A stretch of DNA of 64,000 nt from Fusarium oxysporum f. sp. lycopersici 4287 (Eukaryota; Ascomycota; Sordariomycetes; Hypocreales; Nectriaceae): positions 919,813 through 983,812 of the forward strand of contig NC_031000.1 in assembly GCF_000149955.1 (NCBI RefSeq), given 5' to 3'. Shown here piece after piece: positions 32,626-45,796 of this stretch. Within the stretch, counting starts at the first letter, position 1. Each line of letters begins with the position of its first letter. A program made the position numbers and the translations under genes. The notes under the pieces were generated by a model. The model searched no databases and was not told where the DNA came from. It saw nothing but the letters and a program-made list of their open reading frames with translations.

Positions 32626-34435
32626 TCTCGGATTATCATTCTCCTACGGCGAGCCAGGGATACTATTTCAACCTTATTACGTATTTTTCTCATAATTATA
32701 ACCTCGTCCCATGCTGTAAGCTTGATAAACCGAGGAATGTTATTGCTGGATGCTTTGTTCCACCCACAAACTAACATCGTGTTGTTCTGAACATCGCCCT
32801 CCTCCCTTCATCACGGCGAAGTTCAACTACCGAACGAGTTTAGATATGATAAGCTCCGTTGTGGATCCAACGTCATATGCAGCTGCGGATCCGTGACGTT
32901 AGATTTCGACTTGTCAGTAAATACATGAAAATGACGGGCTAAAGGAGAATATCTCGCATAGTCAAGGGGCAAGGCTTAAGTGTCATCGCCAGCCACTATC
33001 AGCCATCTAACATAATCTGCGGACGCGAGATTTACCCCGCAATCTCAAGGCGGAGGCGGAGGCACGATTATGGCATGGTACGGTTAGTATCATGTTCATC
33101 CGCTAATCTGGACTGAGCAGTTATTGTGTAAGCGCAAAGTTCGTTCTCCACCTAAGCCTTTCCGCAGAAGATATACCTTGAAGATATAACTACACTGAGT
33201 GGCAATAATATATCTAGGAGTGAAATTCCCAGTAACCCGTGGTGTCTGCATTGTTTACATCCAACCGGGGCCACGTACGTTTCTGACTGAGCCATAGCGG
33301 TTGTTGGCATTGTTGTTCTGCGGATGTTGACATGACAGTTCACAAATAGACCTCAACCAGTGGCTCGTGGATCCGCTCCTCGCAATAGACCCACTTTTGG
33401 CCAAGATGCTTGTCTTGAGATTCTCCACCCTTTGTTCATCATTACCTACGCACGGAAAGGGAATGCTGTCGGATCAGCACACGAATCGTTTTGAGTCATT
33501 TCACGACGCTTTCAATTTAGGGTACTGTTTTGAGACACGTTTCACTTTTATGTATTATCCCACAACAGCCTGCACCTTGCTAGCTTTGTACATGTCAGTT
33601 GAGTGTCAATGCAAAAAATGATTCTCAGGCGTTCCTATTGAGTAATGCACAGAAGGTGCGTGTTCCCACCGTTCCCACCGATTCAGTGTTCTTCCTTACC
33701 GCTGGTGACAGAATATACCTGACCTTCAGAACTTGCAGTAGGCTCACTATGCCGCCCCATCTTTGGTTACCAGGTTGTGTCATACTCCACTACTGGTACG
33801 TTCGGGGTACCCCAGAAAGGAGTGCATGGGGAATCCAGTAATGCGAAGGTGAAGTGCAGGGGTTACATACCCTTTGCGGATGCACTGGAGGTTAGGCGAG
33901 ATGGAGATGCCATAGGAGATCATAAGACCAGGGTAATCTTGGGGCATGGGAACTGTGTAAACGATCCTGAGCTGTTAACGGGCTGACGATAAACTTTAGC
34001 CTCTTCCCAATAGCCAGTTTCCACATGGTGTCTGACAAGAAGTGGTGAGTCCAGTGTGGTTTAATGATGCCACTGAGTAGGAGGAGGCCGTGCAATGTCC
34101 TAATATTCTTATTCAACCGGTTGAAATTGCAAGACGCCAATATCATGTTTTCTGTCTCTTGTACTTAAAAGAGGTTATATATTATTTATTTGTATAGATC
34201 TCCAGAACGCTTGGCGCTTGATTTACGTCTTTTGTTATGTTTTGAATATTCATCATGGCTGTAGGATCAGAATGGCAGTACAGCCGCAATGTCTGCAGGC
34301 TATCATAGCTTAATACCAGTATTCTCAGTCACTCTTTGATATCCTTCATATCCTTTTTCATGCAGTGTATCGCCCAATCCAAATGTCGAAGAATCGACGG
34401 AATCGAGCAACAACGTGAGAAGAATCCATCCACTA
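32626..34435. other. Gene-poor region of about 1.8 kb
   Basis: No supported gene. A GTGGATCC-type word recurs around 32860-32895 and 33368. I see no mobile element. Confidence 0.4.
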
Positions 34436-35214
34436 CTAAGGGCGGCGACAAACAAGCAGAATCCTCCACCTTGCTAAGGGATCCGTCAGCCTACTGTCAA
34501 TCCCCGTTCCGGAAGGACTTACTACTAGCAGTTTAGTACCAGAGTCTCGACCTGTGACGATGCCTTTAGCGGCTGTTAGATATGCGAAGGCTACCAGACC
34601 AGCCCCTGAATTCAGAAAGAAGAGCGTTCTTGCCAGAGCAACATTCTTTCTCAGTGAATCAAATAGATATGCCAGAATAAACGCGGACACGAGTCCATCC
34701 AAGACGTCTGCAATCAAATGGTTAATATAGTACGTTTTACGTGTTGCTGTAAACACTGCCACGAGAACACTTACAAACTATACTAGAACTATGTGTAGCT
34801 TCACCCAGCTCTTTTCCGAATAGTAAGGACAAGGCAGTGCTGTTGTGTGTAAGGCAGCTTAACCCAAAACAGAAAAAAGATGCGGCTGGCAGGTGGTGAC
34901 CTTGTATTTGCTCGAGGACACCACCTAGAAGCAATAACATGCCACCAGACAGTAGATTCCCTGATCTGCTATGTTTAAGTATCTAGTTCATTATAAAAGA
35001 ATACCGGGTTGATTCATAGGGCGAGACTTACATCCAGGTGTTGCTTTTCATAAAAGTGTCGGGAAAGAACACCAGCTCAGAGGCTAGAGGCCCCAAAACA
35101 ATAAAGAGACCACATATGGCACTAAGACCAGAGGTCAGTCGGGTTATCAAGCAGCTATAAATTTGTAACTGACATTGGCGTTGGGGTTTGAGTTGATGAA
35201 GGAGATTTGGCCAT
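34436..35214 (-). CDS. GPR1/FUN34/YaaH-like membrane protein, short form
   Basis: Four exons on the minus strand (35214-35174, 35121-35032, 34965-34775, 34707-34436) with GTCAGT, GTAAGT and GTAAGT donors; phases close to give 197 aa. The last exon may contain a further intron at a GTAAGTCC site (about 34531). At least four hydrophobic segments: PIAICGLFIVLGPLA, GGMLLLLGGVLEQ, SFFCFGLSCL, and the pair VSAFILAYLFDSL and LFFLNSGAGLVAFAYL. The order and the GG-L/I-LGG..E motif followed by LPAASFFCFG recall the acetate/ammonium-type GPR1/FUN34/YaaH family. It is shorter than the usual six-segment protein and lacks the classic N-terminal NPxPLGL motif, so it may be divergent or non-functional. Confidence 0.55.
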
Positions 35215-36146
35215 GTTGTAGCGTTGTGTGGGATAAACCTTTTGGTGAGAAATAGACATGATCAACGGGAGCTCAAAGCTGCGAAATGGTCATAGGCAGA
35301 TATAGCAATTCTTCAATCTACCGCGTACGAAAATGGGGTTTAATCATTTATATCTGCAATGGATTATCTGCTCGTTTAACCTGATTTTGTGATAACATTC
35401 CTTGTTCCCACCAACCGAGGTTAGAGTAAACCGTAGGCTCACACCTAACGCAGGGGTGCTTGTCATTGCAGTGCGGGGTCACGATAGCTTCCCAATGGAG
35501 TAATGAACCCGATTTTAGTGTCGGCAACGGAGCACGATCGGTGTGGAGGAGATGAAACCCTACTCTTTTGGGATAATTCTTATCACAACGGGCTAAAATT
35601 CCCTGAAGTGTGGGGTACTCACATGTTGCTACTTAATTGATGAAAACCCAAGAGAAGAAGACGTGGGTTTATTAAACGAGTTTGGGTCACCGTGAAAGGT
35701 GTTTAGCCAAGTTTTGATTGCCGCTGAGAGGATGTCCTGTTAAGATCAGATGATTAGAAAACCAAATGCGGAAGTTATACTGCTAGTGTTGATTCACCAT
35801 GCTGGGCCTCAATATCGAACATGTGGAAAAGAGTGCTTGTTTGGTCAAAACATACTAACAGATGGGTCAGATGGAGTTGTTGAAGAGGCAACTCTGTTGG
35901 CATACGAGGATCTGGGCTGTTATCACCATTGGGACCCATCGTCATTGTGGACAACACGAGGAAGAAGGATTTATTATAGACCTGAGTTGTCCGTTGACAT
36001 GGTGTGTTCCATATTCTGAGAGCATCCCATCATCTGGTTACATAAGACATCTTCCTCCATCCCTCTCTCCCATAAACAACAACCAAGACGCCTCACACAT
36101 TGCACATCAACAGCCAACAGCATAATCAGAAGCTTGTTCACTCGAG
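35215..36146. promoter_or_regulatory. Divergent upstream region of the YaaH-like and amine oxidase genes
   Basis: No coding signal. The 80 bp before the amine oxidase ATG are CT/CA-rich. No specific operator is defended. Confidence 0.35.
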
Positions 36147-38497
36147 ATGTCCTCCCCCCCTCACCCTTTCGACCCCCTCTCTCCACAAGAGATTCAGGCT
36201 GCTATTGCCATCGTCAAGAAAGCACATGAAAATGTCAAGTTCAACGTAGTCTCGTTGGAAGAGCCCCGTAAAGCCGAGATGACGGCTTGGCTCAAGGACC
36301 AACATAATGCTCGTCGGCCCAGTCGTGTTGCCGATGTGGTTGTCATTGGACCTACTGGCACGGTCTATCAGGGTTCTGTGGGCCTTGAGACACCAAAGAT
36401 CACTGAGTGGAAGCAAGTTGATGGAGCTCAGCCAATTGTACGACCTTGTTTTAATAAGACTAAGTTACTTGGTAACTAATCAGACTAATAGATTACTCCG
36501 GAAGAGTTGGCAGCTGTGGAACATGGCTGCCGTAAAGACTCCAAGGTCATCGAACAGTGTGTCATAAGCGGCATTGCCAAAGAAGACATTCACAAAGTCT
36601 ATTGCGATCCATGGACGATTGGTTACGACGAACGTTTTGGTAGTGGTAGACGTCTCCAGCAAGCCCTTATGTATTATCGACCTGAAGTGGACAACTGCCA
36701 ATACCAGTACCCGCTCGACTTTTGTCCCATTTGGGACCCGATCAACGAAACGGTCGTTGCTATCGACATCCCCAAGATCCGCCGGCCCTTAATCAAGTCT
36801 CCCCCACTGGACTATCATCATCTCGCTATTCAGCACCAGGGAGGCTACAGGAATAACCTCAAGCCTATCAACATCACTCAGCCCGAAGGTGTATCCTTCA
36901 AGGTAACGGGGCGCGAGCTTGAGTGGCAGAACTGGAAGTTTCACGTTGGCTTCAACTATCGAGAGGGTCTTGTTTTTAATAACATTACCTTCAACGATAA
37001 AGGGAATGTTCGACCAATCTTCTACAGAATGTCTATTGCGGAAATGGTGGTGCCTTAGTAAGTCAACCAAGTCGCTAAAGACACCATTGAACTGACACAT
37101 TGCACAGTGGAAACCCTGAACACCCTCATCAGCGAAAGCATGCCTTTGACCTTGGCGAGTATGGTGCCGGTTATTTGACAAACAGCCTGGCCTTGGGCTG
37201 TGATTGCAAGGGAGCAATTCACTACCTTGATGCCTACTTTTCGACACAATCTGGAAGCATTCGAAAAGTCAAGAATGCAATTTGTATCCATGAGGAAGAC
37301 GACGGTATCTTGTTCAAGCACACAGATTTCCGGGATGACTCGACCATTGTCACTCGCGCAAGGAGGTTGATCGTGCAGCAAGTTTTCACGGCTGCAAACT
37401 ACGAGTATGCGATCGCGGTATGTATCTTCCTCTATGACACGCTTTGTTGAACAGGCGGCTAATTTGATGATGAGTGGGTCTTTCATGTAAGTTACTGGAC
37501 GTGTTTACCGAGATATTGATTGTTTCTTACTGATATTGTTGCAGCAAGACGGCACCATCCAGCCTGACATCAAGCTGACTGGAATCCTTAACACCTATGT
37601 TATGTATCCGGGTGAGGATACCAAAGGATGGGGTACAGAGGTACACAGAGGTAAGTTGAATCATCTCATCCCTAATATGTGTAGTAGACTCGAGAGTATA
37701 CTGACTGGTACAGGCATCAACGCCCACAATCATCAACATCTTTTCTGCTTGCGTGTCAACCCCAATCTCGACGGGCCAAGCAATTCGGTACAGATGATCG
37801 ATGCCGTCGCATCCGACGCTCCCGTCGGTAGTCCCGAGAACTTTTACGGCAACGCTTTCTACGCCAAGCGTACCAAGCTCGAAACAACTGCCCAGGCCAT
37901 GACGGACTACAATGGATCTACCTCTAGATCCTGGGACATCATCAACGAGAACAAACTCAACCCTCACAGTGGCAAACCGGTGTCGTATAAGATTGTCAGC
38001 AGAGAGGTGCCAGGGTTGCTGCCCAAGGAGGGATCCCTTGTGTGGAAACGGGCTGCGTTCGCGAGGCATGCAGTTCATGTTACCAGATGTAAGTAGAATA
38101 ACCCCTAAAATGTTCAAGAATTAGACTAATGATGGTGATAGACCATGATGACCAACTCTGGGTCGCTGGCGATCACGTCCCTCAGACTTCTGGCGAGCCC
38201 TCGAAGGGAATCGCTGAGTGGGTTGGTGATGGTACTGAATCTATTACCAACACCGATATTGTCCTGTGGCATACCTTTGGCATCACTCACTTCCCATCTC
38301 CTGAGGATTACCCTATCATGCCTAGGGAGCCAGTCACGCTTCTTCTGCGGCCCCGCCATTTCTTTTCCTGTAACCCTGTTCTGGATGTACCACCATCATA
38401 CTCTGTCACACCTAGTCAGGTGGAAGTCAAGGGTAAAGGGGCGTTGGATGAGACTGACCGTATCAGCAAGCTAGCTCTGGGAGGCTCCAGACTTTGA
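36147..38497 (+). CDS. Copper amine oxidase with C-terminal SRL (peroxisomal type)
   Basis: Seven exons: 36147-36437, 36492-37057, 37108-37417, 37475-37486, 37545-37650, 37714-38088 and 38142-38497; phases close to 671 aa. Exon 4 is only 12 nt (Trp-Val-Phe-His). Copper/TPQ amine oxidases turn primary amines into aldehyde, ammonia and hydrogen peroxide. Visible landmarks are the catalytic-base region YLDAYF, the TPQ precursor Tyr in ANYEYA, the copper-binding HNHQHLF and the third His in FGITHFPSPEDYP. The C-terminal tripeptide SRL is a PTS1 signal, which fits a peroxisomal enzyme whose peroxide is removed by catalase. Length is normal for fungal members. It converges with a zinc cluster regulator. 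Confidence 0.93.
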
Positions 38498-38924
38498 ATG
38501 ACATCTCGTGAGGGCGGTATGTTGAGTAACGAGGCGGATTGCTATGTAGGATATTGTAGTTCTTTGAAACAACGACACAACTCTGATTATGTGCCTGAGC
38601 CTGAAATACTGTGAGAGTGATTTAGCGCATTAGGAGGAGTTCTCGCACCGCCAATTGCGCTGAAATATCAAGTATCAAGGGGACTTTTCAAGTGGTGTCT
38701 CTGTTATTCCCATCAGTTGAGGGGTCCGATGGCGGTATTTATTCCTAAAAACATAAGTCTCTTGTCACTGTTTCTGTAGGACGCTTAAACGTCTGATTAT
38801 TACCAATATTAATAGTTTTTGACTCATTCTATCTGCGAACTAGAAGCACTCGTATTCTATTGGCTAAGCGTAAAGCTCCGATGCAACAAGAGAACCAGAA
38901 TCCTTCGTTTGGAGGCAACCCTGA
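38498..38924. other. Convergent 3' region
   Basis: Lies between the ends of the amine oxidase and the zinc cluster regulator. No gene seen. Confidence 0.5.
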
Positions 38925-40540
38925 TCACACGATCAAAAAATTGACATCGAGTTGCCTTAGTGTTTGAACCCAGCTTGCAGCCACCCTCTGCTTCTCACTC
39001 AATCTCCAAAGGACCTGCAATGTGTCTACAGCTGAATAGATAAAGCCCCAGGGGAAAACAACTGCCATCCTTTTCAATCTGTCTATCACCCAGGACTGTG
39101 TTTCTTGTGATTCTGTCGTAGCACCCAGCACAAAACTCGGCCAGGCAGTGGCTTTAAAATTTGGATCGTTATCGGGAATCTGAGATAGCGTGTTATACAG
39201 TCCCTCAAGCAGTGTATGGGTGGTTCCTCGGTCCATGGAATTGTCCAGAGCCGGCACAACTTGTAAAACATAGAGACAAGCAGCAATTTGATGTGCTAAT
39301 CCCGCCAGGAACCGACTTCGGATAGTATTTTGGTCGTGGAGTTTGTAAGCCCAAGAGTCCAGATCCACACTGCGTGCCTGCTCTAGTAAAGCGGCGCATG
39401 ACGAGGCTGTGACACCATCCTCTGAACTGTCGAGAAGCTGAGAGGCCATCAAAAGAATGTTAAGAAGTTCGGGCGGACAGCATAGATAACTATTCGCCGT
39501 CTTGTCCAGAATAGACAGAATCTGACACGATTCGAGATGATTTTGTAGGTTGGGGGCTGAAGGGTTGAAAGTAAGACTTAGGATGGAGTAACTTGCAATA
39601 TGTCAGCTTTTTTGGCCAATCTGCATATTGGTGAGCACATACACAATACAGTCTGACATGATGTAATCTTTCAGGCTTTCATCCAACAGTGTGAGTGGTT
39701 GGGTCATGCTTAAGATCCGAGCAGCGCCCTCGAGGTGAGGCTTCCAGGAGCGTTTCCCCGACTCCAAAAGCTCAACATTGACAAGAAACAACGCAGCAGC
39801 TAGGATAATATCAATACTATGTGTATTAATATTCTGAATCGCGGAGGGCATGATTTGAAGTGCTTTGTGCTTTGCCACAAGTGCATCGATACGTATATTA
39901 TTTGGTGCTTGAAACCTTTGAGATGGATCGGAAGCAGCTGCCAAGGTTGTCGTCTGATTAAACATGTGTGCTGCTGAAGCGGCAATGATGACCTGTCGCA
40001 ATATGGGATGTGACGATGTCAAGGGCAAGAGGTTGCGGAAAGGATTGGCATTTGAAAAGTCATGACTGATAAGATCTTGACATACGCGATGTGAGTCTAA
40101 GAGAACATTAGTAGGTATGTCCCCTCGAGAGACTGTTCCAAAAGACATCAATTGTACATACAATAGTCGAAATATCTCCTTTGCGATTCGCTCATGCCTT
40201 GGAAGAGAGGATCCACAAGAGACCTCACGTCAGATGTTTGTAGATCCAGTTTGGAGCTTGATACCGATTGATCTGTAACATGTATCGTTTTAGTTTCCAA
40301 GGCTTTTGTTTGGTAGATTGTCCGCCTCTTGGCTACCGCAGAATGCTGGCCGTGGCATGCAGCAGCACTCGAGGTTTGTCCTGCAAGTCTTCCACGAACT
40401 GCTACGGCCCCTGTCCACATCAGAAACTGGCCGTATCCAAGGCATTCAATTCCTCTTAATGTGCACTTGTCGCAATGCGGATATCCACCGTCGCACTGTA
40501 CGCGTCGCTTACGGCACGTGTGGCAAGGATGATCAGCCAT
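38925..40540 (-). CDS. Zn(II)2Cys6 transcription factor, acr-2-like
   Basis: Three exons on the minus strand (40540-40162, 40096-39643, 39591-38925), both introns with GTATGT donors; the first has a CTAATG branch and the phases close to 499 aa. The N-terminal zinc cluster is CHTC-x6-C-x6-CDKC-x6-C starting at residue 6, followed by a LGYG..LMW segment typical of acriflavine-sensitivity-control-like regulators. The rest is the fungal-specific regulatory domain: RRYFDYYSHRVCQDL across the first splice, NPFRNLLPL, and YLCCPPELL. It would bind DNA in the nucleus. An in-frame ATG at 40693 would add 51 residues but is less typical, because the cluster normally sits close to the N-terminus. It could regulate the neighbouring amine oxidase (inference only). 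Confidence 0.85.
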
Positions 40541-41832
40541 TTGATGATTAATGGAAAGATGCAACCAATCTGGGAAACGGAAGGTTATGGGTCTTTTAGA
40601 CGATGGATGTTTTGGAAATTTGAACATAGAACAAGTCTCAAGGACTCTGATTTCTTCAAGGGTTCCTTGTTTAAGAATCGTGACTTGTGACATAAGAAAC
40701 GAAGGTGCTATGGTGGCATGATTGAAGTGAAAGTTTCCCTTCTGGCTATAATTACTTATTTCAGCTTAGTATTTCTAAACAAATATTAGTCTAAATCAAA
40801 TAACCTAACCGGCTATTGGATAGATAGATAGATAGAGTTTATTACGCCTGGGAGAATGAATCTCATTGGGAGAATGAATCTCATAAGGCCAGTAGGTACG
40901 CTAAGCTATTTACGATTCCTCAGCATTGATCCGGTCTACACACAGGAAAGCCCCACTTCTCTTCTTAAGTCTTTTCCGTTCTAGCCTCGCTTGACTCTGC
41001 TTGACAGGCCTGCTTGAAGGCCGACTTCTCCAAGTGTTCAGCATCCTATCTTCAGATGCATATCATACGTTACTTCTATCATACTCTAAAATTTGGGGGG
41101 GGGGGGGGGGGGGCAGGTTCCTTTCATCCGACGCATTTTGAATGGCTAACCTTTAAGTGGCTAACCCCCGGTGCCGTGACCCAGCCATACAATTCAAGGC
41201 AATTGATCAAGGAAGTTGGATCTTGGGCGAGTTTATAAACCACGCCTTCTTCCATACGCTCAATAATTCTCCGGGGGCGGTCGAAGGCTTTGCCACGTCT
41301 TTGTTTCATTCTCAAAACTAATATTGCCCACCTATCGCGCCGTATTGTGACAATGCTTTGGAACTTAGTAAATGATAATTTGTGATGACCAATACGACTA
41401 GCCTCGAAGCCGTGTGTAAATAATATGTCATTGCTAAGCCTGGGCATAGCTTTGATATGTCACTTGAGAGTTTCCCATCAACATGTCAGTTCTGGACATC
41501 CTTAACGGGCCCGAGGACAACAGATTCAACTAATCTGCGAGTTCTTACACTTAATCTGTCTTGACTGCGTTTCTCGACAGCTTTCTTGAAGAGTTCGCAC
41601 CCAAACCAGCAGCCCACATTACAAGGTTTGCCGTTACTGGCTGTCTAACTACGCGCCCATGCTTATTTGGCGGTTTTCAACCTGATGTCCATAATCGAAG
41701 CCTCGTTGGCCAACTGGGGCCACATTTTTAGATGTCAACAAGCTTCCAAAAAGTTGCATTCGTACGCTAAGTTGAGCGACGAATAGATGAAAGGGGCTTG
41801 ATTAATAATAGTTTACGTGACAAAAAGAAATA
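40541..41832. other. Intergenic region with simple repeats
   Basis: It contains a GATA microsatellite (about 40829-40846), a two-copy 18-bp tandem of GGGAGAATGAATCTCATT (about 40851-40886) and a run of 20 G at 41095-41114. No gene supported. Confidence 0.6.
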
Positions 41833-42272
41833 ACGTAGTTGATAAGCGAATGCACCAGACAAGCGAGTGCACCAGCTTAACCTACACCTTAAAAGCTGAC
41901 TTTTAAAAGCTAATATAAAATTTAAGCTAAGCCTAAAATAGCTAAAATTCTAAAGTTATATATTCAACTGTACAAAAAAGCTATGTAATTAATAAAATAA
42001 TTCTAGCTAATTTATTATAGTAATAATATTAGAAAAAGCTTATTTACACTCTTTACACTGTATAAATAAGCTTTACTATATAAAATAAAATAGCTAAAAA
42101 TCTAAAAGAAATATTTTTATATAACCTATAACTACTTATATATAAAAGTATTTTTTTTTTAGATTTTTAGCTATTTTATTTATGGTAGCTAGATACTATA
42201 GGGTAGGCTACTTTTAGCTGTACAGTGCAGTGGTGCACTCGCTTGTCTGGTGCATTCGCTTATCAACCACGT
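41833..42272. mobile_element. 440-bp AT-rich MITE, TIR family ACGT-GATAAGCGA
   Basis: Flanked by TA (41831-41832, 42273-42274). TIRs of about 41 bp with one mismatch: ACGTAGTTGATAAGCGA, then ATGCACCA, then GACAAGCGA, then GTGCACCA. The interior is very AT-rich and non-coding, consistent with repeat-induced point mutation. Its subterminal sequence GCACTGTACAGCTAAAA is shared with the elements that start at 42287 and 42408. Confidence 0.88.
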
Positions 42273-42857
42273 TATAAAAAAAATAAACGTACACGATAAG
42301 CGAGTGGATCAGCATACTGTGCAGCTAATAATAGCTTACCCTATAGTATTTTAGAGCTTAAATAAATTAGCTAAAAATCTAATAGAATTACTTCCTAAAA
42401 TAGTATAACGTACACGATAAGCGAACGCAACGGACAAGCGAACGCAACACCGCACTGTACGGCTAAAAATAACTTACCCTATAATAATTTAATTCTTAAA
42501 TAAAATAGCTAAAAAATCAAGAAAAAATATAATTAAGCTTAGTATAATTATTTATTATAATAAGATTTTTTTAAATTGTTAACTATTTTATTTTATTTAG
42601 AAAAGCTTAGCTATACAGTGTGAAATCTATTTTCAATTAAAACTATATAATATAAATTAGTAAAAAGTCTAAGAAAATTTATATAGTTAACCTATTCTAT
42701 AAACTATATATAATCTAGTAGAATTTCAACTATTTTAGGCTTAAATTAAGATTTTTATAAGCTTTTAAAAAACTAAGTATTGTTGAACAGGTGCTGGGGC
42801 CTCACGTGCAAGCAGGGATACTTTAAGATTACAGCCGAAATGGTAAAACCTCTAAGG

Positions 42858-43095
42858 TGTCACAGCTCGACCAGACTGGCCTACCCTAGACCACTAACAA
42901 GGTAGATCCGGATCACGTGGCGATACGTTATCGCAGAGACTTTGTTTACCGACCAGATAGTTCCTGAACGTAGCTCCTCGAGCTACGTCTTGTTAATAGA
43001 GCCTGACCTGCCTGCAGTGCCTATCCGTAGCAATAGACCGTATTCTGCCTGAAGCGTTCCCCGTTCACCTGCCCTACCGAGCCCAGCCCGTGACA
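42858..43095 (+). repeat. 5' LTR of the gypsy mini-element
   Basis: 238 bp, TGTCAC...GTGACA. It contains the palindromic GTAGCTCCTCGAGCTAC. Identical to the 3' LTR by eye. Confidence 0.9.
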
Positions 43096-43103
43096 CTACG
43101 TAG

Positions 43104-43646
<543 letters not shown>

Positions 43647-43685
43647 CCTATCTCGACAGAGCTCGATGCTAAGAGAGGGGGGTAC

Positions 43686-43923
43686 TGTCACAGCTCGACC
43701 AGACTGGCCTACCCTAGACCACTAACAAGGTAGATCCGGATCACGTGGCGATACGTTATCGCAGAGACTTTGTTTACCGACCAGATAGTTCCTGAACGTA
43801 GCTCCTCGAGCTACGTCTTGTTAATAGAGCCTGACCTGCCTGCAGTGCCTATCCGTAGCAATAGACCGTATTCTGCCTGAAGCGTTCCCCGTTCACCTGC
43901 CCTACCGAGCCCAGCCCGTGACA
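43686..43923 (+). repeat. 3' LTR of the gypsy mini-element
   Basis: 238 bp, identical by eye to the 5' LTR, preceded by the polypurine tract at 43671-43682. Confidence 0.9.
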
Positions 43924-44524
43924 TAAGGGGCAGATTTCAACAAGAACAGAACATGAATACACGAATTCACATCAATGAACCGAATACACGTAATGTCTAA
44001 CAAGTATAAGGGGAAAAGTGGGCTGTTGCGTTCGCTTATCGTGTACGTTAGCTAGTTATATAAGTAAGTATTTTTTAAACATTTCTAAATATTTTATTTT
44101 ATATAGACAATCATAAAATAGAGTGTATTTTACAGTGGAAGTAGACTTTAAGGTTTATAGCTATATAGGAATTTTTTTTAAAAAAATGTAGGGAAATTAA
44201 TATAGTTTATTTTAGGACATATATATAAGCTATTAAAATCGTAGCCATTTTAAGCTTAATTTCGATTTTTAAGAATTATTTAAAAAATAGCTTTTAAGGT
44301 GAAAAGTGGGTTGATCCACTCGCTTGTCTGATCCACTTGCTTATCATGTACGTTATATAAAAAAGGGTTGCTTTATGGAGTTGGAAGTCAGCTTTCTCCA
44401 AGTTTGTGTCCGTGCCCAAGTTAAGCCCGGATAATAAGCTCAGATATCCCATCTATGGTTACCTCTAGCATGGTTCATCTCCAGATGGGAGATAATCGCA
44501 TGATGGGCTGGTTCTGGCGGGCTG

Positions 44525-45760
44525 CTAGTCCTGCAGCCCGTCACCAGTATGTGTGTATGTAGGTATATGTGTATCAGAGTCAGGCCACCGATTCTCCAAG
44601 TCCGCTAGTTGATGCGTCGAGCTAGTTTCGTCGGCTTCCCTCGTTCTCGCATGTATAGTGAGCTTGATGACTCTATCTGGTAGCTCGATACGTTGGTTAT
44701 GTTCCCTCGAGCTAGCAAGTGGGCCTGGAAGCAGACGGCGAAGTATTGGTCGGAGAATTGGAAGGCAAGCTGAAAACGCCAGTAAGCAAGGTGTTGATAC
44801 TTTAGCAATGAGGGGCTATTACTAGAAACGATGGCTAGATTGACCTCAACCGTAGACCAGATTATTATCATGACTATGTCGTGCGGCATATCTTTCGTGT
44901 GAACGTTGAATTTCAGGGATTCAACAAGAAGTATAATCGATGCGATGCAAACCCTGGCTCGATTTAGCTTCAAGTAACTTGATTCCGTAAATTACTGTGA
45001 GCGTACAGGATACCAAAAGTGAAGAGAGCGATGACCACATCTTCTGAGCAGAATGAAGGTGAAGGTGTCTGACTGGCATAATCGGCAGGACAAGGATAGC
45101 AATGTCGATGAGGCAATGCACCAGTACAGTCCCGAAAAAGAATCTGGACTCGTCGATCGCGCATTTTGCACCTCTCATTGTCTTATTCCAGAAGGCTTGG
45201 ATGGGTATGCAATGGAAGATGGTCAAGAAGATTCGCACAACAAGCCAGATGATGGACATTCCGGCAAAGACCAGGATGGGAACCCTGATGTTAGATGTCT
45301 TGAACAATCGCCAATAGAAGGCCAGGATAGCCAACTTAGAGGAAGAAATCGAGAAGGAGTATAATAATTCGACGATGAATAGCGATAGCCGCGATTTTGT
45401 GAGGATATCGTGCATCGCGTTTTCATCAGTGAGATCGCCAAGTGACTGCCCTAGTCCCCAATGGAAAGCCCCTATCGAGCTGAGTCAGCCAGACCTACCC
45501 ATATATCGGCACTGTCGCTGTTCTTACAAATGAGAACGATAGTTGAATAACCACCCGCACCGACCAGCGCGTAAGTCAGCGATCTTCCATATAAGAGCGG
45601 AAGGTGGAAGGCTTACAAAGGCAACGATAGCTAACATGTCATCAGGCCCTAAGTCCATCTTGGTACTACGGCGTGCAGCGAGTCGGAGGACCAAGGCTAA
45701 AGCGGCCAGTGCCAAAGTAACAAAGACTGAGATAGAGACATTGATGGCACCGTCATTCAT
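44525..45760 (-). pseudogene. Pth11-like rhodopsin-domain membrane protein, apparently frameshifted
   Basis: From ATG 45760 (MNDGAINVS) come the first membrane segment and LGPDDMLAIVAF. The middle exons read FHWGLGQSLGDLTDE, then SSSKLAILAFYWRLF, IFHCIPIQAFWNK and LIDIAILVLPI. The end reads VEVNLAIVSTCLPILRPIL to TAG at 44525. Introns fit at about 44979-45032 (GTACGC donor) and 44773-44825 (GTAATA). These are the features of the seven-segment fungal rhodopsin domain found in Pth11-like receptors. Near 45035-45045 one extra base breaks the frame between SAQKM and VIALFTFGIL. The first intron (45616 inward) could not be resolved. It is either a young pseudogene or a sequencing error. A role in sensing surface or host cues is known for Pth11 only. 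Confidence 0.7.
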
Positions 45761-45796
45761 GGTTGCGGGTGAGAAACCAGCTTCGTCGTGGATCAC

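Noticed and set aside
30376..34160. Various 60-130 codon ORFs in the gene-poor stretches
   Set aside because: No splice-consistent extension, motif or paralogue; many use non-ATG starts.
40130..40161. A 29-nt intron in the zinc cluster regulator
   Set aside because: Too short. A 65-nt intron from the same GTATGT donor to a TTAG acceptor at 40097 restores the conserved RYFDYYSHRVCQDL junction.
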